DNA from: Gallionella sp. UBA4737
GTDB lineage: Bacteria > Pseudomonadota > Gammaproteobacteria > Burkholderiales > Gallionellaceae
Direction: 5' to 3'
DNA: 12,664 nt
Assembly: GCA_002403995.1 (NCBI GenBank)
Contig: DHIV01000136.1
Span: 246 to 12,909, forward strand
The translations under genes and the position numbers were made by a program. Numbering within the stretch: the stretch's first letter is position 1; the number at the start of each line of letters is the position of its first letter. Below are positions 1 through 6,913 of the stretch, piece after piece. A model generated the notes under the pieces. The model made no database searches. It was not told where the DNA came from and was given only the letters and a program-made list of their open reading frames with translations.

Positions 1-53
1 AGGAGCGGGCCATGCCCGCGAACACCTTGGTCGCGGGCATGGCCCGCTCCTAC
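1..53. repeat. Inverted pair of REP palindromes (REPIN-like)
   Basis: Positions 1-21 and 31-51 are perfect reverse complements (21 bp) separated by a 9-nt spacer. Each arm also folds on its own: GCGGGC (5-10) with GCCCGC (14-19), and GCGGGC (33-38) with GCCCGC (42-47), each around a 3-nt loop. Read on the minus strand, the right copy starts GTAGGAGCGGGC, the GTAG-headed form known for REP elements mobilised by REP-associated tyrosine transposases (RAYTs). The left copy starts at AGGAGC, so its first two bases would lie outside the window. The pair sits downstream of the metallo-hydrolase stop codon and could stabilise or end that transcript (inference). No RAYT gene is visible. Confidence 0.8.
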
Positions 54-119
54 GAGTGCCCGACCAAAATTTTTTCGGACATCCGGCATAATTACTGTCG
101 TTTTAAACACAGGTTGGAA

Positions 120-884
120 TCAGAACTCGAACTGCCGCCCCTGCTCCAGCCGCACCGGTTGAAACTTCGCGCAGGCCGCGGCGACTTCCGCCATGATCAA
201 ATCTTCCTTGCCCGGTTCCAGGTGGGTGATCAGCAGTGCCACCGGGCGTTGCAGCCGTGCCAGTCCCTGCGCCAGCAGCGCTGCAGTCATATGCCCGGAT
301 CGCGCCGCGCCGCTAGCATTGGCATTGAGGAACGTGGTCTCTATCATCAGGTAGCGCAGGTTTTCGATGGCGTTCAGCGCCATCCAGAATTCCTCGCAGT
401 CCGTGGTGTCACCCGAGTACACGAAACTTTCCTTCCCGCTATCCAGGCGGTAACCCACTGCGGGCACCGCGTGGCGCGCCGGCAATGGAGTGATGCGCCT
501 GTGGCCCAGCAGCACAGTCTCGCCGGGCGTGATCGGGACAAAGCGGATGTATGGATCATCAACTGCCGGCAGCACGCTGTAATCCGGCCACAGCTTGCCG
601 CCCAGCAGGTTCTGCTTCAGCGCGTCTATGGTCTGTGGCAACGCATGCACCAGCAGCGGCCGCTTGCGCAAAAATGCCGCCGCATCGGCAAGCAGCGGAA
701 TGAAGCCGCAGTGATCGAGGTGCGAGTGGGTCAGGAAAACATGATCCACCCTGGCCATCTGCTCCAGGCTCAATTCACCCGCGCCCATGCCGGCATCGAT
801 CAGGACATCGTCGTCCAGCAGCAGCGCGGTGGTGCGACGCGCACCGCCGATACCGCCATGACAGCCGAGTACGGCAAGTTTCAT
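120..884 (-). CDS. MBL-fold metallo-hydrolase, cyclic-nucleotide phosphodiesterase-like
   Basis: This 254-residue protein is predicted to be a cytoplasmic two-metal hydrolase of the metallo-beta-lactamase fold. The THSHLDH metal motif is at residues 52-58. Further likely metal ligands are H138 (ARHAV), D159 (SGDT) and H221 (THLEP). The N-terminus MKLAVLGCHGG and the SGDTTD and THLEPGKED blocks resemble class II 3',5'-cyclic-nucleotide phosphodiesterases more than RNase Z or glyoxalase II, so cAMP/cGMP hydrolysis is plausible but not proven; another phosphoester substrate is possible. The start is well supported by GGAGGG just before the ATG. There is no signal peptide. It is transcribed alone, divergently from lemA, and a REP pair lies just past its stop codon. 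Confidence 0.85.
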   Translation of the reverse strand: MKLAVLGCHGGIGGARRTTALLLDDDVLIDAGMGAGELSLEQMARVDHVFLTHSHLDHCGFIPLLADAAAFLRKRPLLVHALPQTIDALKQNLLGGKLWPDYSVLPAVDDPYIRFVPITPGETVLLGHRRITPLPARHAVPAVGYRLDSGKESFVYSGDTTDCEEFWMALNAIENLRYLMIETTFLNANASGAARSGHMTAALLAQGLARLQRPVALLITHLEPGKEDLIMAEVAAACAKFQPVRLEQGRQFEF

Positions 885-982
885 TTTCCCTCCGGCCTGA
901 CGAACTGAACAGACAAACGAGGGCGCTTACCGTAGCAAGATAGTCACTGCGAATCAAGACAGACTGGACGGCGAACCGCAAA

Positions 983-997
983 ATAATCCAGGATTAT
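983..997. other. Short perfect palindrome in divergent spacer
   Basis: ATAATCC (983-989) and GGATTAT (991-997) are perfect inverted repeats around a single A. It lies in the 275-bp spacer between the divergent hydrolase and lemA genes, about 100 bp upstream of the hydrolase start. A 7-1-7 palindrome is compatible with a dimeric regulator site, but no promoter could be placed next to it and it may be chance. Apart from this palindrome and the dRS3-like repeat, nothing recognisable was seen in the spacer. Confidence 0.3.
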
Positions 998-1015
998 CCA
1001 TTAGCCCCAAAACAT

Positions 1016-1041
1016 GTCATTCCCGCGCAGGCGGGAATGAC
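1016..1041. repeat. dRS3-like inverted repeat
   Basis: GTCATTCCCGC (1016-1026) and GCGGGAATGAC (1031-1041) form an 11-bp perfect stem with a GCAG loop. The core has the form ATTCCC-N8-GGGAAT, which is the consensus of the dRS3 repeats described in Neisseria; similar palindromes are scattered in many proteobacterial genomes. It stands about 120 bp upstream of lemA, in non-coding DNA, and has no U-tract that would make it an intrinsic terminator. Confidence 0.7.
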
Positions 1042-1159
1042 GGTGATGGATTGTTTCGGATAGTTGCAGTGAGATTTTTTCTGAGCAGCCCACGATAATG
1101 CAAATCAATGGCACAATCAAACTGCAAGGAAACAGACTCAATCAATTCAAGGGGGAAAA

Positions 1160-1726
1160 ATGAGCATGCTGATTTTTTTCGGCTTCGTCGCCGTGCTGCT
1201 GATCTACGGCATCAGCCTGTATAACCATCTGGTCGACGTCAAACATGCCGTGTCCAAGGCCTGGGCCAACATCGACGTGCTGCTCAAGCAGCGCCATGAC
1301 GAGCTGCCCAAGCTGGTCGAGGTGTGCAAGCAATACAAACAATTCGAGCAGAGCACACTGCAAAAAGTCATCGAGGCACGCTCGCAGGTGCATGCCGCGC
1401 GCGAACGCCAGGATATCGGCGCGCTGGGCCAGGCAGAGGGCGCATTGCGCGCCGGCCTGGGCAGCATCTTTGCGGTGGCCGAGGCTTACCCGGAACTGAA
1501 AGCCAATGAAAATTTCATGCAGCTGCAGAACCGCATCACTTCGCTGGAGAACGGCATCGCCGACCGCCGCGAGTTGTACAACGAGTCGGTGAACATCAAC
1601 AACGTGCAGATCGAAGTATTCCCCGCCAGCATCATCGCGAGCATGTTCGATTTCGGCGAAAAGCCGCTGCTGGAATTTACCGCCACCGAGAAGGCGGATG
1701 TGGACATGAAACAATTATTCGGTTAA
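1160..1726 (+). CDS. lemA: LemA family membrane-anchored protein
   Basis: This 188-residue protein has the usual LemA length. It has an N-terminal membrane anchor (about residues 3-20) followed by the family hallmark at residues 21-60: YNHLVDVKHAVSKAW, then ANIDVLLKQRHDELPKLVE. The rest is a predicted helical bundle. The biochemical role of LemA proteins is not established; they are thought to form an extended helical domain outside the inner membrane. The start is set by a strong GGGGG Shine-Dalgarno sequence before the ATG. The next gene, a GIDE-like membrane protein, follows within 20 bp, a neighbourhood often seen for lemA. The usual TPM-domain (YgcG-like) partner is absent. The lemA TAA stop is in the same frame as the downstream gene. 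Confidence 0.93.
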   Translation: MSMLIFFGFVAVLLIYGISLYNHLVDVKHAVSKAWANIDVLLKQRHDELPKLVEVCKQYKQFEQSTLQKVIEARSQVHAARERQDIGALGQAEGALRAGLGSIFAVAEAYPELKANENFMQLQNRITSLENGIADRRELYNESVNINNVQIEVFPASIIASMFDFGEKPLLEFTATEKADVDMKQLFG

Positions 1727-1744
1727 ATCCTTGGTCGATTGATC

Positions 1745-2644
1745 ATGCTGATCTCGCTGCGCCGCGAATACGCGCATCTGGTCACCTCCGGCGCGCAGTT
1801 GCTGCTGCTGTTGGTCGGGCTCAAGCTGGAGTCGCGCAACGGCTGGCTGGTTTGCCTTTCCATCATGGCCGCGATCAGCATCCTGGCCTGGCTGTCGGCA
1901 TTGAACAGGCTGCGCACGATACGCGACACGCCCACCTCGAAGATCGCCTCCGCAGTACAAGGCTATGTGGAACTCACCGGACGCGGCCACCCGTTTGGAG
2001 AACCCTTGCTCGGCAAACTCAGCCTGCTGCCCTGCCTGTGGTATCGCTACAAGATCGAACAGCGCAATTCTGAAAGAAAATGGAGATCGATGGACAGCGG
2101 CGAAAGTGACGATACTTTCATACTGCGCGACGAAACCGGAGAGTGCGTGGTCGATCCCGAACAGGCGGAGATACTGACCCAGCATCGCGACCAGTGGCTT
2201 GACGGCGATTATCGCTATACCGAATGGAAGCTGATCGAGCTTGACAGCCTTTACGTCATCGGCCAGTTCCGCACCCAGGGTGGCAGCAGCGTCGAGTTCG
2301 ATACGAATGCGGAACTCAGCGCGCTGCTTGCCGAATGGAAAAAGGACATGCCGGCACTGCTCAAGCGCTTCGATCTGGACAACGACGGCACGCTGAATTC
2401 TCAGGAATTGACGCTGGCGCGATCCGCCGCCAGCCGCGAAGTGGCCAAGATGATGCGCGAAGCGCAGGCACAGGCCGATATCAACATCATCAGCCGGTCG
2501 CGCGACGGCGAATTGTTCCTGGTCAGCAATCTCGACCAGGATAAGCTATCGCGCCGCTTCTTGTTATGGGGCTGGGCACATCTGCTGATCTTCTTCGGCG
2601 CGCTGGGCGGGATAGGCTGGGTGCTGCAATCAGCCCGTTCCTAA
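1745..2644 (+). CDS. GIDE-like membrane protein with EF-hand loop
   Basis: With the ATG at 1745 the protein has 299 residues; a TTG at 1739 in the same frame is the alternative start, and neither has a clear ribosome binding site. Two hydrophobic segments lie at about residues 12-28 and 33-53. They are followed by a region (about 60-176) resembling the GIDE domain of MUL1/MULAN-type proteins: DTPTSKIASAVQGYVELTGR, PCLWYRYKIE, FILRDETGECVVDP, and EWKLIELDSLYVIGQF. A textbook EF-hand loop, DLDNDGTLNSQE, occupies residues 210-221 with Asp at positions 1, 3 and 5, Gly at 6 and Glu at 12. A C-terminal membrane segment is at about 272-294. There is no RING domain, so ubiquitin ligase activity should not be assumed. 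It is likely co-transcribed with lemA. Function is unknown; a calcium-sensing membrane partner of LemA is inference. Confidence 0.8.
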   Translation: MLISLRREYAHLVTSGAQLLLLLVGLKLESRNGWLVCLSIMAAISILAWLSALNRLRTIRDTPTSKIASAVQGYVELTGRGHPFGEPLLGKLSLLPCLWYRYKIEQRNSERKWRSMDSGESDDTFILRDETGECVVDPEQAEILTQHRDQWLDGDYRYTEWKLIELDSLYVIGQFRTQGGSSVEFDTNAELSALLAEWKKDMPALLKRFDLDNDGTLNSQELTLARSAASREVAKMMREAQAQADINIISRSRDGELFLVSNLDQDKLSRRFLLWGWAHLLIFFGALGGIGWVLQSARS

Positions 2645-2671
2645 AATTAAAAAGGGCGGGATAACCCGCCC
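2645..2671 (-). terminator. Rho-independent terminator of the cytochrome b561 gene
   Basis: GGGCGGG (2654-2660) and CCCGCCC (2665-2671) form a 7-bp GC stem with a 4-nt loop. On the minus strand the stem is followed by TTTTTAATTTT, a proper U-rich tail, 24 bp after the cytochrome b561 stop codon. On the plus strand there is no U-tract, so it would be weaker for the converging lemA/GIDE transcript, though it may still act in both directions. Confidence 0.85.
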
Positions 2672-2694
2672 CACTCTATTCGACTCTGCGAAAA

Positions 2695-3225
2695 TCAGTC
2701 TTTTCTGCGCAGCATCATGCGTTCCATCAAGCCATCTTTCGTGATGAACTGGTGCTTGATCGCACCGAGTATGTGCACCACCGCCAGCACGATCAACACA
2801 TTGACCAGCTGTTCATGTATCTCGTGGGAAAATACGTCCTTGAAACCATGCTCCTTCGGCAGCATATTCGCATCGCCGGCCAATAACGCCGCTCCCACCT
2901 TGCTGTTGAGAACGATCGTTATTCCGGTCACCGGCAACAAGAACAACACTGTATAGAGAAAGTAATGAACGTATTTGGCCACTGCCTGATAGATTGGCTT
3001 ATCTTCCGCCAATGGCGGCCTGCCATCCTTGCAGCGGAAAACCAGTTGCGCCAAAGTCAACAACAAAACCGCGCCTCCCACCGATAGATGCACGATGTAT
3101 CCGGCCAGGGTCGCCTTGCTCTCGTCAGTCGCATCGGCCAGGCTGTCGCCCAGATACCAGGCGGCGATCAACAGTGCCAAAGTCAGCCAATGAACAACTA
3201 CCATGCGCTTGCTGTATCGCGTCAT
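2695..3225 (-). CDS. cybB: Cytochrome b561
   Basis: This 176-residue inner-membrane protein has about four transmembrane helices (near residues 9-26, 40-63, 84-106 and 140-158), the normal size for the bacterial CybB/prokaryotic b561 family. It starts MTRYSKRMVVVHWLTL, typical of the family. The candidate axial haem ligands are H12 in helix 1, H46 in helix 2, and H137 and H151 around helix 4. The family passes electrons from quinol across the membrane, in E. coli from superoxide to ubiquinone; the partner here is unknown. AGGAG lies 9 nt before the ATG. A TATACT hexamer at 3293-3298 (minus strand) could be a -10 box, but no good -35 box is present. The gene is monocistronic with its own terminator. 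Confidence 0.92.
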   Translation of the reverse strand: MTRYSKRMVVVHWLTLALLIAAWYLGDSLADATDESKATLAGYIVHLSVGGAVLLLTLAQLVFRCKDGRPPLAEDKPIYQAVAKYVHYFLYTVLFLLPVTGITIVLNSKVGAALLAGDANMLPKEHGFKDVFSHEIHEQLVNVLIVLAVVHILGAIKHQFITKDGLMERMMLRRKD

Positions 3226-3452
3226 TACTTTAATCTCCTGAAATTAATAGAATCACCTGAAACATACGGAACCAATGTGATACCCAGGCTTCAGTATAGT
3301 TCCATTTCCAAAAAGAGCGCGCAATTTACCCGAAACGCGTTTGATGTGCAGCTATTTTCTTGTGTTCAGGTTCAAGCAAGGACTGCCGTAATTTACTCAC
3401 CGGCCGCTATCGCGGTATGCTCAGCGCATCGCAAGGCGTGGAGTCCACCGGC

Positions 3453-6023
3453 ATGAGCGCAATGAACGACGAATCGTTGATTTCGGGGCTGAGCACGGCA
3501 GAAGCGCAACAACGCCTGGCCGCGTCCGGCTACAACGAGTTGAACCCGCCTAATCCGCGCCGCATATGGCACATCGCTGCCGATGTGTTGCGCGAACCGA
3601 TGTTCCTGTTGCTGATCGCGGCGGGCGGTATTTACCTGCTGCTGGGCAGCATTGAAGACGCGCTGATGCTGCTGTTTTTCGTGATGCTCATCATAGCCCT
3701 GACCGTGTTTCAGCAGCGCAAGAGCGAACGGGTGATGGAAGCGTTGCGCGACCTGTCCAGCCCGCGCGCACTGGTGCTGCGCGACGGACAGCAGCAACGC
3801 ATCACCGGCCGCGAGGTGGTGCAAGGCGACTTGCTGCTGCTCAAGGAAGGAGATCGCGTCGCCGCTGATGCCGTGCTGCTCAGTTGCAACGATCTGTCTG
3901 CCGACGAATCGATGCTGACCGGCGAATCGGTCCCGGTGCGCAAACTGCCGGGTAGCACGGATGCAACAGCGCGCCAGCCGGGTGGCGACGATCAGCCGTT
4001 CGTGTACGCAGGAACGGTGCTGGTGCAAGGCAGCGGCATTGGCCTGGTGACGGCGACCGGCAAATCCAGCGCGATCGGGCAGATCGGCAAATCGCTGCAA
4101 GACACCCGTTCCGGCGCATCTCCGCTGCGCATCCAGACCGACAGTCTGGTGTGCCGGCTGGCGATATTCGCAGTCATCGTTTGTCTGATACTCGTGCTCA
4201 CCTATGGCATCGCGCATGGCAACTGGCTGGATGCGCTGCTGGCCGGCATCAGCCTGGCGATGGCTTCGCTGCCGGAAGAATTCCCGGTGATCCTGTCGGT
4301 TTTCATGGCGCTCGGCGCGTGGCGCATCGCGCGGCGCAATGTGCTGACGCGGCGGCTGGATGCGATCGAGACACTCGGTGCCACCACCGTGCTGTGCACC
4401 GACAAGACCGGAACACTGACCGAAAACCGCATGGTGATCCGCAAGCTGTACAGCGGCGCCCAGATGCTGGACAAAGATAGCATGCTGCAAGTCGACGCGC
4501 ACAGCGATCTGCCGGAACCGTGGCATGAGCTGGTGGAGTTCGGCATCCTCGCCAGCGAGCGCGCCCCGTTCGACCCGATGGAACGCGCCCTGCACGAATT
4601 GGGACGACGCACGCTGAGCGGCAGCGAACACCTGCACGATGAATGGGCGCTGGTATACGAATACAGCCTGTCGCCCGAGCTGGCGGCGATGTCGCACGTC
4701 TGGCAAGGCGACGGCCATGAACATCACATGGTCGCCGCCAAAGGCGCGCCCGAAGCGATCATCGACCTGTGTCACCTGCCCGATGCGCAGGCCGCATCGA
4801 TCGCTCAAATCGCCGCCGAAATGGCTGATCAGGGCTTGCGCGTACTGGGCGTGGCACGCGCAAAACTCAAGCCCGGACAGGATCCGGAACATCAGTGGCC
4901 GGCACAGCAGCACGACATAGCATTCACTTTCGTCGGCTTGCTCGGCCTGCAAGACCCGCTGCGTCCTGATGTGATCGAAGCCATCGCGCAGTGCCACGCG
5001 GCAGGCATCCGGGTGGTGATGATCACCGGCGACCATGCGGGCACCGCGCAGGCGATCGCGCGCGAATTGGGCTTGCCTTCCGCAGGCGTATTGACCGGCA
5101 GCGAACTGGACGCGCTGTCCGATGCAGCATTGCGCTCGCGATTGCGCGACGTGCGGGTATTCGCGCGCATCGTGCCGCAGCAGAAACTGCGCATCGTGGA
5201 AGCCTTCAAGGCCAACGGCGAGATCGTCGCGATGACCGGCGACGGCGTGAACGATGCGCCCGCGCTCAAGTCCGCGCATATCGGCGTGGCGATGGGCAGG
5301 CGCGGCACCGATGTGGCGCGCGAAGCCGCCGGTCTGGTGCTGCTCAACGATGACTTTGCCTCGCTGGTCGCCACCATCCGTTTGGGACGCCGCATCTACG
5401 ACAACCTGCGCAAGGCGATGAGCTATGCGCTGGCGGTGCACATCCCCATCGTCGGCATGGCACTGCTGCCGGTGCTGCTCGGCGAACCGCTGCTACTGCT
5501 GCCTGCACACATCATGTTCCTGCAGATGATCATCGATCCCGCCTGCTCAATCTTTTTCGAAGCCGAGGCTGAAGAAAAGAACATCATGCAGCGCCCGCCC
5601 AGACAGGCGAACGAAACGCTGTTCGGCGGCATGCTGCTGACCAGCAGTCTGCTGCAGGGTGCGGTTGCCTTTGCAGTCGCCGCCGCGATCTACGCCTGGG
5701 CATTGTCTACGGGCTGTGATGAAAACACCGTGCGCGCGCTGGTGTTCACGGCCATGGTGGCTGGCAATATCGCGCTGGTGTTCAGCAACCGCTCGCTGAA
5801 TGCTTCCTGGCAAGGCACGTGGTCGCGTGGAAATCCGGTGCTGTGGTGGATCGTGCTGGGCGGCAGTTGCGGGCTGGCGCTGGTGTTGAGCATTCCGGCG
5901 CTGCGCGGGTTGTTCCATTTTTCCGGAGATGCGCCGCTTATCCTTGGCGCCGGTGTGCTGGCGGCCTGCAGCGTGCTGCTGCTCAGCGCGGCGGTAAAAC
6001 GCATGATGGCAGTCAAGCAATAA
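3453..6023 (+). CDS. Cation-translocating P-type ATPase (PEEFP type)
   Basis: With the ATG at 3453 (GGAG 9 nt upstream) the protein has 856 residues; in-frame starts at 3417 and further upstream lack ribosome binding sites, and the N-terminal cation-ATPase domain begins soon after. It has TGES at residues 156-159 (actuator), PEEFP at 274-278 (M4 ion site), the phosphorylated aspartate D317 in DKTGTLT, KGAPE at 430-434 (nucleotide domain), TGD at 525-527 and TGDGVNDAP at 595-603. M6 carries FLQMIIDPACSIFFEAE near 689-705. About ten transmembrane helices are predicted. All catalytic motifs are intact. It groups with Ca2+/H+/PMCA-like type II pumps, and no CxxC heavy-metal domain is present. PEEFP replaces the PEGLP of Ca2+ pumps, so Ca2+ transport is possible but the ion is not settled. 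It starts away from cybB across a 227-bp divergent spacer. Confidence 0.93.
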   Translation: MSAMNDESLISGLSTAEAQQRLAASGYNELNPPNPRRIWHIAADVLREPMFLLLIAAGGIYLLLGSIEDALMLLFFVMLIIALTVFQQRKSERVMEALRDLSSPRALVLRDGQQQRITGREVVQGDLLLLKEGDRVAADAVLLSCNDLSADESMLTGESVPVRKLPGSTDATARQPGGDDQPFVYAGTVLVQGSGIGLVTATGKSSAIGQIGKSLQDTRSGASPLRIQTDSLVCRLAIFAVIVCLILVLTYGIAHGNWLDALLAGISLAMASLPEEFPVILSVFMALGAWRIARRNVLTRRLDAIETLGATTVLCTDKTGTLTENRMVIRKLYSGAQMLDKDSMLQVDAHSDLPEPWHELVEFGILASERAPFDPMERALHELGRRTLSGSEHLHDEWALVYEYSLSPELAAMSHVWQGDGHEHHMVAAKGAPEAIIDLCHLPDAQAASIAQIAAEMADQGLRVLGVARAKLKPGQDPEHQWPAQQHDIAFTFVGLLGLQDPLRPDVIEAIAQCHAAGIRVVMITGDHAGTAQAIARELGLPSAGVLTGSELDALSDAALRSRLRDVRVFARIVPQQKLRIVEAFKANGEIVAMTGDGVNDAPALKSAHIGVAMGRRGTDVAREAAGLVLLNDDFASLVATIRLGRRIYDNLRKAMSYALAVHIPIVGMALLPVLLGEPLLLLPAHIMFLQMIIDPACSIFFEAEAEEKNIMQRPPRQANETLFGGMLLTSSLLQGAVAFAVAAAIYAWALSTGCDENTVRALVFTAMVAGNIALVFSNRSLNASWQGTWSRGNPVLWWIVLGGSCGLALVLSIPALRGLFHFSGDAPLILGAGVLAACSVLLLSAAVKRMMAVKQ

Positions 6024-6087
6024 TCGAGCTTCCAGCCGGCCAAACCAGCACGGTCAAGCAGTCCTTTCCAAGGTTGCGCGCTGCCGG

Positions 6088-6116
6088 TTGCTTCGCACGC
6101 GGTCAGTCACTATGCT
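6088..6116 (+). promoter_or_regulatory. Predicted sigma70 promoter of the nitroreductase gene
   Basis: TTGCTT (6088-6093) and TATGCT (6111-6116) are spaced by 17 bp and match the sigma70 hexamers at four of six positions each. Transcription would start near 6123, giving a leader of about 25 nt that contains AAGGAG just before the ATG at 6148. This implies that the nitroreductase is expressed independently of the ATPase gene ending at 6023. It is a prediction from pattern only. Confidence 0.45.
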
Positions 6117-6147
6117 AGTCTACGCATACTTTCAGAAGGAGATATCC

Positions 6148-6747
6148 ATGAATGAAAGAAGCATGCAACATTCCGACAAGGGCATATTAAAAACCATCCA
6201 TGCCCGGCATTCTGTCCGCGCCTATGCTTCAACGCCCCTCGACAGCGCCACTATACAAACTTTGCTCGACGCCTCCATGCAAGCGCCTACGGCGATGCAT
6301 GAAGAGCCCTGGGCATTCGTCGTCGTGCAAGACCATGCGCTTTTGCAGCACTTGTCCGATCTGGCCAAGCCGATCTTTATCGAAGAGGTGCGCCACCGCA
6401 ACGCGCAAGGCGCCAGCCACTCGTTCGAGCATTTCATCCGGCCGGATTTCAATATCTTCCATGGCGCCCCTGCCCTGATCATCATCTGCGCCAAGCCGAT
6501 GAGCCCGTTCGTGGCAGCCGACTGCTGGCTGGCGGCGGAGAACCTGATGCTGGCGGCCAGCGCCATCGGGCTGGGCAGTTGCGTCATTGGCTCGGCCGTT
6601 GCCGCGCTGAACATCCACAAGGTGAAAACCGAGCTCGGCATCCCCGACGAATATTCCGCGATCGCGCCTGTCGTCGTCGGCGTCCCCAGCGGCGAAACTC
6701 CGGCCACATCGAAAAAGGAACCGCTCATCCTTTCCTGGAAGAAATAA
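6148..6747 (+). CDS. Nitroreductase family flavoprotein
   Basis: The ATG at 6148 follows a near-perfect AAGGAG ribosome binding site and gives a 199-residue protein; extension to 6088 would cross the likely promoter. Family features are the FMN-phosphate loop HARHSVR (residues 18-24), the second FMN block APTAMHEEPWAFVVV (46-60), and the helix AENLMLAASAIGLGSCVIGS (130-149). Such proteins bind FMN and reduce nitro groups, quinones or related compounds with NAD(P)H. The second block has HEEPW where many members have an Asn/Gln-containing N-x-QPW, so contacts to the flavin and the substrate may differ. There is no signal peptide, so it is cytoplasmic. The physiological substrate cannot be told. 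No terminator was seen in the 166-bp spacer before the ABC genes, which showed only scattered GC-rich inverted repeats. Confidence 0.9.
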   Translation: MNERSMQHSDKGILKTIHARHSVRAYASTPLDSATIQTLLDASMQAPTAMHEEPWAFVVVQDHALLQHLSDLAKPIFIEEVRHRNAQGASHSFEHFIRPDFNIFHGAPALIIICAKPMSPFVAADCWLAAENLMLAASAIGLGSCVIGSAVAALNIHKVKTELGIPDEYSAIAPVVVGVPSGETPATSKKEPLILSWKK

Positions 6748-6913
6748 CTCGGATGCGAAAATGCCGGTCTTCAAGCGCGGCATCGTTGATTTGCGGTGTT
6801 CTGCGCTCTCAGCAAGGCGCGGCCGGCAACCGGTCAAGGACAGGCGGCCATTTTCCAGGTCATAATGAAATTCCCTCATACTCCCGCTCTGTATCCATAG
6901 GCTCTCTTCCAAT

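Noticed and set aside
76..85. CGGACATCCG palindrome next to an A/T run, as a terminator of the metallo-hydrolase gene
   Set aside because: The stem is only four base pairs, and the run on the minus strand is AAAAAATTTT, not a plain U-tract, so it does not make a convincing terminator.
12..908. A 298-codon plus-strand frame opposite the metallo-hydrolase
   Set aside because: It begins inside the REP palindrome and mirrors a gene with clear catalytic motifs. Its composition is that of a shadow frame.
3293..3298. TATACT as a -10 box for the cytochrome b561 promoter
   Set aside because: No -35 hexamer lies at a suitable distance, so it is mentioned only in the gene entry and not listed as a promoter.
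3393..5441. A 682-codon open frame antisense to the P-type ATPase
   Set aside because: It is fully antisense to an ATPase with intact motifs. Its His/Gln/Arg-rich product has no recognisable domain, as expected from codon bias in GC-rich DNA.
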